64,000 bases of DNA from positions 372,001 through 436,000 of the forward strand of contig CBDFKY010000006.1 in the NCBI GenBank assembly GCA_965248995.1, in the 5' to 3' direction. Position 1 is the first letter of the stretch, and every line of letters starts with the position of its first letter. The DNA is from CBDFKY01 sp965248995 (GTDB taxonomy: Bacteria > Pseudomonadota > Alphaproteobacteria > Rickettsiales > UBA998). The notes beneath the pieces were generated by a model that was not told the DNA's origin, ran no database searches, and was given only the letters and a program-made list of their open reading frames with translations. Position numbers and translations under genes: made by a program. Positions 28,640-37,221 of this stretch are shown piece by piece.

Positions 28640-28835
28640 GGGAGTTACCTGCTGTTTTCATTCATTGAATTAGGTGCGTTCCACCTGAAACATTTCATTT
28701 TCCAGATAGGTGAAGCAAACTGTCGACAGCCGCCATAGGCAAAGTAGCTTATTCATACGGAAAATCATAAGAAATTAAACGGACGGCTTTCACGCACGAA
28801 AATCTGGACGCCTGGAATCGCGCATGTCTTCGCCG

Positions 28836-28854
28836 CGATGCAGCATCGTTTTTT
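28836..28854 (+). terminator. Terminator-like hairpin in the gdh leader
   Basis: CGATG-CAG-CATCG followed by six T residues, ending 18 bases before the ATG at 28873. No gene on the + strand ends here; the nearest upstream gene runs leftward. It could therefore be an attenuator for the dehydrogenase gene. The stem is short, so this is tentative. Confidence 0.4.
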
Positions 28855-28872
28855 CTTGGCAGTGGCGGCAAG

Positions 28873-31800
28873 ATGCGGGTAAATCATTCTATGACCCATA
28901 CACCTTATCAAGATGCGATGCATCAGGCATTGCAGGCGGTTGTCGCCGCGCTTCCTTCAACCACTCCCGATCCCCGCTTAAAAGAATTCACCTGTCAGTT
29001 CTACCGCAGCCTTTCACTTGGCGACCTGCAGGAGATGGACACCGCCCTTGCGGCGAACATCGCGGCCCATGCCTTCGCCGCGTACCGGAAGCGCAGCCAG
29101 CCCGGCGCGGCGATCACCATTACGGCTCCGGATTACCTGAGCGATCATTTCGGCAGGCGCCGCCTCGCGGTGACGGTGGTCAACCGGGACATGCCGTTCC
29201 TGGTCGACTCCCTCAGCATGAGCCTGCACGCGCTCGGCTTTACGATGTACCGTACCATCCATCCGCAGTTATGGGCCCTTCGCGATGAGAAAGGGGAGCT
29301 GACCGCCTGCGCCCACGCCCCGTTTGCCACGGCGGCGGCGGAATCCTGCATGTATGTTGAGCTTTCCCCCCTTCCGGAGGGCATGGAAACGGCGGTCATA
29401 CACGCCCGTTTGAGCGATGCCCTCGCGCATGTGCAGTATGCGGTGGAAGACTGGCGCGTGATGATGGCGAAACTGCGGGAAATGGGTACGCATATCGCGG
29501 GAGGCGGAACCTTCCTGTCGCATGCGCAGATGGAGGAGGCTTCCGCTTTTCTTGACTGGCTGTTGCGCAACAACTTCATTTTCTTGGGCTTTGCCTCGTA
29601 TGATTTTTATGATGCGCAAGGAAAAGAATGCCTGAAGCCGGTCGCCGGGTCGGAACTGGGAGTGTTCAGGCTCAACCATGAAGAACTGCAAAGCCGGGGG
29701 CTGGCGGGATTGCCGCCGGAAGTGCAGCATTTCGTCCATCAGGCGGAACCGATCGAGATCACCAAATCCAACCGCCATTCTGTAATGCACCGCGATGTGC
29801 TGATGGATTATGTCGGCGTGAAACGGTATGACGCAAGCGGCAAAGTTATCGGGGAAAGCCGTTTTCTGGGCCTGTTCACCTCTTCGGTCTATTACCAGAA
29901 TACCCATGAAATTCCCTACATCCGCTCCAAAGTGGCGCGGGTGATGGAGGAGGCGGGCTTCGACCGCGCCGGCCACAGCGGCAAGGTGCTTAGAGCGACG
30001 CTGGAGTTTTTTCCCCGTGACGAACTGTTCCAGATCGGTTTCGAGGAGTTGCTGGAAATGACGCTCGGCATCGTCTCGCTGGAAGAGCGTCCCGGCGTGC
30101 GCGCCTTTTTCCGGCGCGACCGTTTCGAGCGGTTCGTCAGCTGTTTCGTCTATATGCCGCGTGACAAGTTCAATACCTACGTACGGGAAGAAGTGGCGAA
30201 GGTGCTGGAGCGGCATTTGAACGGGTCGCTCTCGACCTTTTATTCCCAGCTGACCGATTCGCCGCTGGCGCGGGTGAACTACATCATCCAGACCACCCCC
30301 GGCCATATTCCGCCGCTCGACATGGCGGTGCTGAACGCCGAGCTTGGGTTCATCATCAATTACTGGGTGGACAGCCTTCAGGAACGCTTGAGCGACATGC
30401 TCGGCGAGCAGCGGGGAGAAAAACTGTTCCGGCAGTTTTCCACGGCTTTCGGCAAAAGTTATATCAATACGACGCAGGTGGATGACGCGATTGCCGATAT
30501 CCAGCGGTTAGTGACGGTGATGGAAAGCCGGATCCCCTCCTTCACGCTGCTGAACGCCGGGCAGGCGGAAGGCTGGCGCTTAAAAATGTATGCCCATGCA
30601 TCGGACATCGCGCTGTCCGATATCCTGCCGATGATTGAAAATCTCGGGTTCAAGGTACGCGACGTCATTCCTTATGCCGTAACCCCGACTTTGGGCGGAA
30701 GCGAGGCGCACGCTCTGCTGATCCGTGATTTCACCGTGCTGCCGCAGGCGGCGGGTACGGTGAATTTCGACCATGCCAAACCGTTGATCGAGGAAGCTCT
30801 GCGTGCGATATGGCAGCAGGAAGTGGCGAATGACGGGTTGAACGCGCTGGTGACGCTCGCAGGCCTCAACGTTCGTCAGGTCATGCTGCTGCGCGCTTAC
30901 CTGCGGTATGGTACGCAGGCGGGACTGCCTTATTCCGAAGCCTACATTATTCAGGCTTTGCGCCGCCATGCGGAAGTGGCCGCATTTCTGGTGCGGCTTT
31001 TTGAAGCGCGCTTCGACCCCGCTCAGGAAAATGGGCGTGAAGCGCGGGTGACTGAGTGCCATGCCGCTATCGCGCAAGCGCTTTTGCAGGTGGAGAATCT
31101 CAGCGAAGACCGTATTTTACGTTTCTTCGCCGATACCATCCAGGCGAGCCTGCGCACCAACTATTATCAAAGAGTGGGAGAGGCGCCGAAACCTTACCTT
31201 TCCTTCAAGCTGGATTCGGGGCTGGTGCCGAACCTGCCTTTACCTAAACCGTGGAGGGAAATATTCGTTTATTCCATGACGACCGAAGGCATTCACCTGC
31301 GCGGTGGGAAAGTGGCGCGGGGAGGGCTGCGCTGGTCCGACCGGCAGGAGGATTTTCGCACCGAAGTGCTGGGGCTGATGAAAGCGCAGATCGTCAAGAA
31401 TACCGTCATCGTGCCGACCGGCTCGAAAGGGGGATTCGTCGTGAAAGGCGATACCGGCGCCCTGAACCGCGAGGAAAAGCAGGCGGCGGGCATCGCCAGT
31501 TACCGGCAGTTCCTGCACGGGCTGCTGGATATCACGGACAACCGGGTGGCGGGGCAGGTAGTGCCCCCGGCGGAGACGGTGCGCTATGATGAGGATGATC
31601 CTTACCTCGTCGTCGCCGCCGATAAAGGCACGGCTACCTTTTCCGACATCGCCAACGGGGTTTCGGCGGAGTATCGCTTCTGGCTCGGCGACGCGTTCGC
31701 TTCCGGGGGATCGGTAGGGTATGATCATAAGAAGATGGGCATCACCGCCAAGGGCGCCTGGATTTCGGTCACCGGACATTTTTCCGATATCGGCCGGGAT

Positions 31801-33714
31801 ATCGCGGCGGAGGATTTTACGGTGGCGGGTATCGGCGATATGTCGGGAGACGTCTTCGGTAACGGCATGCTGCTCTCCCGGCATATCCGTCTGCAGGCGG
31901 CGTTCAACCATCTGCATATCTTCTTTGATCCGAGTCCCGACGCGGCCGGAAGTTTCACCGAGCGCGAACGGTTGTTCATATTAGCCCGTGGCAGTTGGGA
32001 TGCCTATGACGCGAGCCTCATTTCCAAAGGCGGCGGCGTGTTCGCCCGGAGTTCCAAGACCATTCCGCTCAGCGCGGAGCTGCAGCAGTTGCTCGGCGTG
32101 AAAGACAAAACCCTGCCGCCGAACGAGGTCATCCGCCTGATTCTGAAACTACCGGTCGATCTGCTGTGGAACGGCGGTATCGGGACGTATGTCAAGGCGA
32201 GCGCGGAATCCCACGAGGAAGTAGGCGACCCGGGCAATAACGGGGTGCGCGTCAGTGCCGACGAACTGCGCTGCCGCGTCATCGGGGAGGGCGGCAACCT
32301 CGGCATGACGCAGCGGGCCCGCACGGAATATGCCCGCGCCGGCGGTAAACTTAACACCGACGCGATCGACAATTCCGCCGGGGTGGACTGTTCCGACCAT
32401 GAGGTCAACATCAAGATCGCCATGCGATTGATCGAGGAGCAGACCGCCATGCCGGTGGCTGAGCGTAATCGGATCCTGGAATCCATGACCGAACAGGTCG
32501 GCGCGCTGGTATTGCAGGATAACCGGCAGCAGAACCGGGCGCTCAGTATTGCGGAGCGCCGGGGGACGGAGATGGTGGAGATGCACGGGCAGTTCATCCG
32601 CACCCTGGAACAGGACGGGTTGCTGAACCGGGCGGTGGAGTTCCTGCCGTCCGACAAGCAGCTGGCGGACCTGAAAGCCGGCGGTCTCGGCCTTACGCGC
32701 CCGGAACTCTCGGTACTGCTGGCCTACAGCAAGATCAAACTGTACCAGACGCTCGCCGATTCGAAACTGGTGGATTCTGATGTCTTTGTCTCCGAACTGC
32801 TCGCCTATTTCCCGCCGCTACTGAAACAGCGTTTCGCGGAGACGCTTCTCATCCATCCGCTGCGTCGTGAAATCGTGGCGACCATGCTCACCAATGAAAT
32901 CGTCAACCGTGCCGGGATCACGTATATCCTCAGCCTGCATAAGGACACCGGCCACCATATCTGCAATATCGTGCGGATTTACGTGGTGGTGCGCGAGATA
33001 TTCTCGCTCTCCGCCCTCTGGCAGGGAATCGAATCCCTGGAAGGGAGCATTCCCGCGGAACTGCAGCTGAACCTGCTGATGCGGCTGACGCGGTTCCTGC
33101 GCCGCCTCAGCGTCTGGTTTCTGGCGCATACCGAACAGCCGGTGGTGATGGAAACGGTGATCGCGCAGTACCGCGCCAGCATTGAGGCCTTCGTCCGCGA
33201 CTACCGGGAAATCGTCTCCCCCGCCGATCTGGAAGCGAACCTGCAGGATAGGACGTCGCTGCAGACCGCCGGCGTACCGGAGGACGTCGCACGCCAGCTG
33301 GCGAATCTGGATTTTTTCCTCTCGGCCTGCGATATCGCCATGCTGGACCATGCCTCGTCTCATTCCCTGCAGCCGATCGGCAGGCTTTACTACGCGCTCG
33401 GAGAACGGCTGCAGCTTGGCTGGCTGCATCAGTTCATCACGACGTTTTCCGCCCGCAACTACTGGGACAGGCTGGCGCTGCGCAACGCGATCGGTGAGCT
33501 TCATGACGAACAGCGCCGGTTAAGCGAATCCGTCCTTGCCGACATGCAGACAGAGGAGGAGCCGGCAGCGGCCCTGACGCGCTGGCTGGAGGCGCACGGT
33601 CCGGAAGTGGCGCGTTTCGAGCGGCTGATGTACGATATCCGCGCCGCCGAAAAACAGGATCTCTCCATGATGATCGTGGCGCTCCGCCAGCTCGCCGCCA
33701 TACGGGGAAAATAA
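28873..33714 (+). CDS. gdhB: NAD-specific glutamate dehydrogenase, large (about 180 kDa) type
   Basis: Oxidises glutamate to 2-oxoglutarate and ammonium with NAD+. The 1613-residue length is diagnostic of the giant GDH class first described in Streptomyces and Pseudomonas. The long N-terminal ACT-like regulatory half includes TVVNRDMPFLVDSLSMSLH; the catalytic core has RGGLRWSDRQEDFRTEVLG and TVIVPTGSKGGFV, then a GYDHKKMGITAKGAW region and VGDPGNNGVRV. The long C-terminal helical domain contains LTRPELSVLLAYSKI. The core motifs are uninterrupted. With astA and astD in this window it would complete arginine-to-2-oxoglutarate catabolism. A later ATG at 28891 is possible. Confidence 0.96.
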   Translation: MRVNHSMTHTPYQDAMHQALQAVVAALPSTTPDPRLKEFTCQFYRSLSLGDLQEMDTALAANIAAHAFAAYRKRSQPGAAITITAPDYLSDHFGRRRLAVTVVNRDMPFLVDSLSMSLHALGFTMYRTIHPQLWALRDEKGELTACAHAPFATAAAESCMYVELSPLPEGMETAVIHARLSDALAHVQYAVEDWRVMMAKLREMGTHIAGGGTFLSHAQMEEASAFLDWLLRNNFIFLGFASYDFYDAQGKECLKPVAGSELGVFRLNHEELQSRGLAGLPPEVQHFVHQAEPIEITKSNRHSVMHRDVLMDYVGVKRYDASGKVIGESRFLGLFTSSVYYQNTHEIPYIRSKVARVMEEAGFDRAGHSGKVLRATLEFFPRDELFQIGFEELLEMTLGIVSLEERPGVRAFFRRDRFERFVSCFVYMPRDKFNTYVREEVAKVLERHLNGSLSTFYSQLTDSPLARVNYIIQTTPGHIPPLDMAVLNAELGFIINYWVDSLQERLSDMLGEQRGEKLFRQFSTAFGKSYINTTQVDDAIADIQRLVTVMESRIPSFTLLNAGQAEGWRLKMYAHASDIALSDILPMIENLGFKVRDVIPYAVTPTLGGSEAHALLIRDFTVLPQAAGTVNFDHAKPLIEEALRAIWQQEVANDGLNALVTLAGLNVRQVMLLRAYLRYGTQAGLPYSEAYIIQALRRHAEVAAFLVRLFEARFDPAQENGREARVTECHAAIAQALLQVENLSEDRILRFFADTIQASLRTNYYQRVGEAPKPYLSFKLDSGLVPNLPLPKPWREIFVYSMTTEGIHLRGGKVARGGLRWSDRQEDFRTEVLGLMKAQIVKNTVIVPTGSKGGFVVKGDTGALNREEKQAAGIASYRQFLHGLLDITDNRVAGQVVPPAETVRYDEDDPYLVVAADKGTATFSDIANGVSAEYRFWLGDAFASGGSVGYDHKKMGITAKGAWISVTGHFSDIGRDIAAEDFTVAGIGDMSGDVFGNGMLLSRHIRLQAAFNHLHIFFDPSPDAAGSFTERERLFILARGSWDAYDASLISKGGGVFARSSKTIPLSAELQQLLGVKDKTLPPNEVIRLILKLPVDLLWNGGIGTYVKASAESHEEVGDPGNNGVRVSADELRCRVIGEGGNLGMTQRARTEYARAGGKLNTDAIDNSAGVDCSDHEVNIKIAMRLIEEQTAMPVAERNRILESMTEQVGALVLQDNRQQNRALSIAERRGTEMVEMHGQFIRTLEQDGLLNRAVEFLPSDKQLADLKAGGLGLTRPELSVLLAYSKIKLYQTLADSKLVDSDVFVSELLAYFPPLLKQRFAETLLIHPLRREIVATMLTNEIVNRAGITYILSLHKDTGHHICNIVRIYVVVREIFSLSALWQGIESLEGSIPAELQLNLLMRLTRFLRRLSVWFLAHTEQPVVMETVIAQYRASIEAFVRDYREIVSPADLEANLQDRTSLQTAGVPEDVARQLANLDFFLSACDIAMLDHASSHSLQPIGRLYYALGERLQLGWLHQFITTFSARNYWDRLALRNAIGELHDEQRRLSESVLADMQTEEEPAAALTRWLEAHGPEVARFERLMYDIRAAEKQDLSMMIVALRQLAAIRGK

Positions 33715-33768
33715 ATCGCAAGTTGCTAAAAAACATGGTATCTTCCTTCTTAAAAAGAGAGGAAGACC

Positions 33769-33942
33769 ATGAAATATCTATGCCTGATAGTATGTGCCAA
33801 CCTTACGGCTTGCATGAATACCCCGGAAGGTGGCGGCATGGGGGTAATGGGCGACGATAAAGCCTGGTGCAGTTATTATGGAACAAAATGTGAGAAAGAA
33901 AACAATCCGCAATGCTCCATCTGGGGGCGGTGCGATGAGTGA
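33769..33942 (+). CDS. Small Cys-rich lipoprotein-like peptide (57 aa)
   Basis: A 57-codon frame with AGAGGAAG six bases before the ATG. MKYLCLIVCANLTAC gives a short signal with lipobox LTAC at residues 12-15, so the mature peptide would be a lipid-anchored 43-mer. It contains four further cysteines (WCSYYGTKCEKENNPQCSIWGRC), spaced like two disulfide pairs. No family is recognised. It follows the glutamate dehydrogenase by 54 bases on the same strand and is followed by two long hairpins. Coding is supported by the ribosome-binding site and signal; it is too short for certainty. Confidence 0.55.
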   Translation: MKYLCLIVCANLTACMNTPEGGGMGVMGDDKAWCSYYGTKCEKENNPQCSIWGRCDE

Positions 33943-33970
33943 AATGGTCAGGCGAAAGTCAAGTTCCTTG

Positions 33971-34032
33971 TATAGCAGTTTAACTTTAGAATTGCACATT
34001 TTATGTGCCAATTCTAAAGTTAAACTGCTATA
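33971..34032. repeat. Long hairpin 1 (about 28-bp arms, 3-base loop)
   Basis: TATAGCAGTTTAACTTTAGA and onward to 33999 is repeated in reverse complement up to 34032 with one bulged base; the loop is TTT. It shares the outer consensus TATAG-x3-TTTAACTTTA with hairpin 2, so both are copies of one element type. No gene overlaps it. Confidence 0.8.
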
Positions 34033-34043
34033 ACACTATGAGA

Positions 34044-34108
34044 TATAGTGCTTATTTAACTTTATAACGTACCCATAAAATGGGTGCTTATAAAGTTAAA
34101 GCACTATA
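34044..34108. repeat. Long hairpin 2, related to hairpin 1
   Basis: Left arm begins TATAGTGCTTATTTAACTTT and the right arm ends AAAGTTAAAGCACTATA, with a few mismatches and the loop ATAAAAT. It lies 11 bases after hairpin 1 and ends 46 bases before the antitoxin start. The pair resembles REP/BIME-type doublets. Confidence 0.75.
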
Positions 34109-34153
34109 TTCCTGCAGTCTATATGCTATACATGTATAACAAAGGAAAACACC

Positions 34154-34366
34154 ATGCTTGCTCTTCGGTTGCCCCATGAAATAGAAATCCGGTTGGATGC
34201 CTTGGCGAAAGCCACGGGGCGCACCAAAACCTATTACGCCCGCGAGGCGATTCTTGCCCATCTTGAAGAGTTGGAAGATACCTATCTCGCGCTACAACGC
34301 CTCGAGAAAAAAAACCGCCGCTGGTCAATGGAAGAAATAGAGGCCGGTCTTGATCTGGCGAATTGA
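34154..34366 (+). CDS. RelB/CopG-like antitoxin
   Basis: 70 residues. The N-terminus MLALRLPHEIEIRLDALAKA has the beta-strand then helix pattern of a ribbon-helix-helix DNA-binding domain, followed by TGRTKTYYAREAILAHLEEL, the second helix. The C-terminal tail (RRWSMEEIEAGLDLAN) would wrap the toxin. It overlaps the RelE-type gene by 17 bases, and it should repress its own promoter, which must lie in or just after the hairpin pair upstream. Confidence 0.88.
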   Translation: MLALRLPHEIEIRLDALAKATGRTKTYYAREAILAHLEELEDTYLALQRLEKKNRRWSMEEIEAGLDLAN

Positions 34367-34619
34367 ATGGGATGAAGATGCGGCAAAAGAGTTGCGTAAA
34401 CTTGGTCATCACGAACAAAAATTGATTAAGGAATATCTTCATAAATGCATTGCTACGGATGACGACCCCCGTCGTTTCGGGGCTGGATTGGATGGCGACA
34501 AGGCCGGATTATGGAGATATCGTATTGGAGATCATCGTATCATTTGTCAGTTGGAAGACGAAGTGGCTATCGTTCTGGTCGTGCGAGTGGGACATCGCCG
34601 TGATGTGTATGATGCCTAG
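34350..34619 (+). CDS. RelE/ParE-family toxin
   Basis: 89 residues beginning IWRIEWDEDAAKELRKL and ending WRYRIGDHRIICQLEDEVAI plus VVRVGHRRDVYD, the standard RelE fold with basic residues and the C-terminal Tyr that RelE mRNA interferases use on the ribosome. The only available start is TTG 34350, within the antitoxin gene, so translation is probably coupled and kept low. The pair forms a type II toxin-antitoxin module. Its stop is 6 bases from the convergent flhB. Confidence 0.92.
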   Translation: MIWRIEWDEDAAKELRKLGHHEQKLIKEYLHKCIATDDDPRRFGAGLDGDKAGLWRYRIGDHRIICQLEDEVAIVLVVRVGHRRDVYDA

Positions 34620-34625
34620 ATATTT

Positions 34626-35708
34626 TCACTTCCGTTTCGGCATTTTGCCTTTCATCCTATAGACATACCCAATAATCTTGGCCACCGCCGCGTAATGCTC
34701 CAGCGGGATTTCCCTGTCGACCTCCGCCGTATCGAACAACGCCCGTGCCACGGGCGGGTTGCGGAAGATGGGGATACGGTTCTCCTCCCCCAGCGTCTTG
34801 ATGCGCAGCGCGACGTTGTCCTTTCCCTTGGCGAGGACGAGCGGCGCTTTCATGGAGGCGGAGTCATAGGCCAGCGCGATGGCGTAATGGGTGGGGTTGG
34901 TGATGATCACGTCGGCTTTCGGGACGTTGGCCATCATGCGCTTGCGGGCACGTTCCGAACGCATCTGTTTCAGTTTCCCCTTGACGACGGGGTCGCCTTC
35001 CTGCTGTTTGTATTCGTCTTTCACTTCCTGCTTGGTCATCCTCAAGCGCCGCATATACTCCTTATACTGGTAGAAATAGTCGAAGGCGGCGATGAGCAGA
35101 AGCAGGATGGTCACGCCGATCACGATGCGCGTGCTGGTCTGGTAGATAAAGTGCAGGGTTTCCGTGATGGTGAAGGAAGGCAGCATCCGCAGCATGTTTT
35201 TGTAAGGGGCGATTGCCATGTAGGCGACGATTCCCACCATGGAAATCTTGATGATGCCCTTGATGAACTCCACCAGGTTACGGCGTGAAAATATCCGCCC
35301 TATCCCTTTGATGGGGGAAATTTTCTCCCATGAAGGTTTGATCCGTTCCGCCGAGACATGGAATTTCGTCTGCAGCCCGCCGGCAATCAGCGCCGCCGCC
35401 ACCGTCGCCGCCAGCGGCGCCATCAGCAGGAGCGCGACGTTGCCGAGCAGGTCCCAGATCATTCGCCTGAGCCCCCCTTCGTTGGTGGGGAAATCCTCCG
35501 ACTGGTTGATGAAGGGAAACAGGACGATTTTGGCATGTTCCATCAAGGTGGGGCTTAACGTGACCACCATGAAGCAGAGCGCCAGCATCATGAAAAAATG
35601 CACCACCTCACGGGAAAAAGGGATCTGTCCTTTCTGCCGCGCGTCTTCCAGCCGTTTCTGGGAAGGCTCTTCGGTTTTCTGGGCATCATCCTTATCATCG
35701 TCCGACAT
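34626..35708 (-). CDS. flhB: Flagellar export switch protein FlhB
   Basis: 360 residues. Four membrane helices are followed by a cytoplasmic domain with the self-cleavage site NPTHYAIALAYD (cut between Asn and Pro), which switches flagellar export from rod/hook to filament substrates. The N-terminal TEEPSQKRLEDARQKGQIPF is also diagnostic, and GENRIPIFRNPPVARALFD is the conserved C-terminal block. It is separated from the fliF cluster by more than 22 kb, and its neighbours here are not flagellar. Confidence 0.96.
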   Translation of the reverse strand: MSDDDKDDAQKTEEPSQKRLEDARQKGQIPFSREVVHFFMMLALCFMVVTLSPTLMEHAKIVLFPFINQSEDFPTNEGGLRRMIWDLLGNVALLLMAPLAATVAAALIAGGLQTKFHVSAERIKPSWEKISPIKGIGRIFSRRNLVEFIKGIIKISMVGIVAYMAIAPYKNMLRMLPSFTITETLHFIYQTSTRIVIGVTILLLLIAAFDYFYQYKEYMRRLRMTKQEVKDEYKQQEGDPVVKGKLKQMRSERARKRMMANVPKADVIITNPTHYAIALAYDSASMKAPLVLAKGKDNVALRIKTLGEENRIPIFRNPPVARALFDTAEVDREIPLEHYAAVAKIIGYVYRMKGKMPKRK

Positions 35709-35747
35709 ACGCTACCGTTATAGCATGTTTTTTGAAGGGGATGAAGT

Positions 35748-36392
35748 TTAAGAAGAGAGAAGCGGCGGTGCGGCTATCGCATCGGCCGGTTTGGCATAGA
35801 GTGGCACAGGGGAGAGATAACAAGTGCGATAAGGAACGTGAAGGAGCAGTTCACCGAGTAATAAGGCGCCCTTCGCGATGGGAAAAGCAATGCTCCCGCT
35901 TAACGGCAATGTTTCCGGCGCAGAAATCGGCAGGGCGAATGCCGCGTTTTCTCTCGCGACGAGTGTCAGGGGAGTCAATGCAATCGGCATCGCGGCATCT
36001 ATATCATATTCCGCCACGCAGAAGTCCCGGTTTCCCGCAGGCAGTACGCACGCGAGTTTCCCTCGGAGCCCCGCATGACGATGCGCGTGCCACGCCATGA
36101 TTTCCGGTATCGACACTCCCCATACCGGAAGCCGTGCCGCAAAACCGAGACCCCGCGCGGTTGCTACCCCGATACGTACCGAGGTGAAACCGCCCGGGCC
36201 CGTAGCGCATCCGATCCCTTCGAGCATCGTGAAGGGTAGCGCCGCTGCCGACAGCATTTCCTGTATCTGCGGAATCAGGGCGACCGCCTGCGTGCCTGCC
36301 GTGCCGTGGTGGCGAGAGTCGATACACTCCTCTCCCCGCCATAAAGCGAGAGACGTCATGCCTTGGGAAGTGTCCAGTGTGAGAAGATGCAT
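35748..36392 (-). CDS. tsaB: tRNA N6-threonylcarbamoyladenosine synthesis protein TsaB
   Basis: 214 residues of the ASKHA fold. LLTLDTSQGMTSLALW is the phosphate-1 loop and GCATGPGGFTSVRIGVATARG the TsaB signature near residue 63 (usual form GPGSFTGxRxG; here Ser/Gly and Gly/Ser are exchanged). TsaB partners with TsaD and TsaE to make t6A37 in ANN-reading tRNAs, including tRNA-Thr. It lies 39 bases upstream of flhB's start on the same strand. Confidence 0.9.
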   Translation of the reverse strand: MHLLTLDTSQGMTSLALWRGEECIDSRHHGTAGTQAVALIPQIQEMLSAAALPFTMLEGIGCATGPGGFTSVRIGVATARGLGFAARLPVWGVSIPEIMAWHAHRHAGLRGKLACVLPAGNRDFCVAEYDIDAAMPIALTPLTLVARENAAFALPISAPETLPLSGSIAFPIAKGALLLGELLLHVPYRTCYLSPVPLYAKPADAIAAPPLLSS

Positions 36393-36461
36393 ATGCGCCC
36401 TGTTAAGCAGATGCGCTATGCTAGTGAGTCTTGTTGAATTCCGCTACGGCTTCCTGCATAT

Positions 36462-37061
36462 TTACCGGGCAGCCCCGTCGCTTTGTTTTTTGAATGTTTT
36501 CGGTACATCCTGAGGGATACTGTCGCCATCCAGCTTAAGATGGAGATCGGATAGTTTTACCGTGGTGTCGCCGATGACTAGACTGTCATTGGTGGCCCCG
36601 TGCACGGCCAGTATCTGCCCCGCTTTCCTCGCTATGGGGTTGGTATTCAAGAAATCCTGCAGTTCTTCCGCTGTCAGGATATGGTCGGCCTTCTTGTCGG
36701 CTGCCAGCACGGCCTTTTCCAGCGGGCTTCTGTTTTTATCCGCTGCCGTCTGGCTCCTCGCTATGGGCTCTCCCCAGTAATCATATTCGTTGCGAATTTC
36801 GATATCCTTGCCCAGCTTTGCGGCCAGTTTTTCACAAAAAACCGGCAGATCCTGTTTAGAAACGGTAAAATGAGTGGCTAGGCCACGGGTATCCCGTCCC
36901 GCTCCTTCTTCCCTGGCAGATATATGGTTACTTTTCAATACGTCCCTGACAACTGGAACCAGATTCTGATCGTCCACTTTGATGGTTACGCTGTTTTCGT
37001 CTATCCTTCCTTTTTCATCCATTGCAGAGGTGTAGATCAATCTTGTCGGTTCGGTTGACAT
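36462..37061 (-). CDS. Unknown soluble protein (199 aa)
   Basis: GGAGAAG seven bases upstream supports the ATG at 37061. The protein is hydrophilic, with no signal peptide or membrane helix. The N-terminal half has alternating strand/helix character (NSVTIKVDDQNLVPVVRDVL, then THFTVSKQDLPVFCEKL), and the second half a Lys/Ala-rich helix (PLEKAVLAADKKADHILTAE). I recognise no family. It diverges from rel across 160 bases that include a CAGGACAG/CTGTCCTG hairpin. Confidence 0.65.
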   Translation of the reverse strand: MSTEPTRLIYTSAMDEKGRIDENSVTIKVDDQNLVPVVRDVLKSNHISAREEGAGRDTRGLATHFTVSKQDLPVFCEKLAAKLGKDIEIRNEYDYWGEPIARSQTAADKNRSPLEKAVLAADKKADHILTAEELQDFLNTNPIARKAGQILAVHGATNDSLVIGDTTVKLSDLHLKLDGDSIPQDVPKTFKKQSDGAAR

Positions 37062-37128
37062 GGCCTTCTCCTCTGAGTGGCTATTAAGAATACATAATTT
37101 TTATTTCGATTTCATGAATGCAGTGCGA

Positions 37129-37149
37129 CAGGACAGGTCAACTGTCCTG
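37129..37149. promoter_or_regulatory. Perfect 8-bp inverted repeat upstream of rel
   Basis: CAGGACAG and CTGTCCTG flank GTCAA in the region between the divergent unknown gene and rel. It could be an operator or a leader hairpin for rel, about 73 bases before its start. Confidence 0.35.
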
Positions 37150-37221
37150 CGGCCAGAGTTTTTCCCGTTGTAACGCATGGTGCGGCGCGGTACCATGGAA
37201 TGATATCACTAAGGATTGTAT

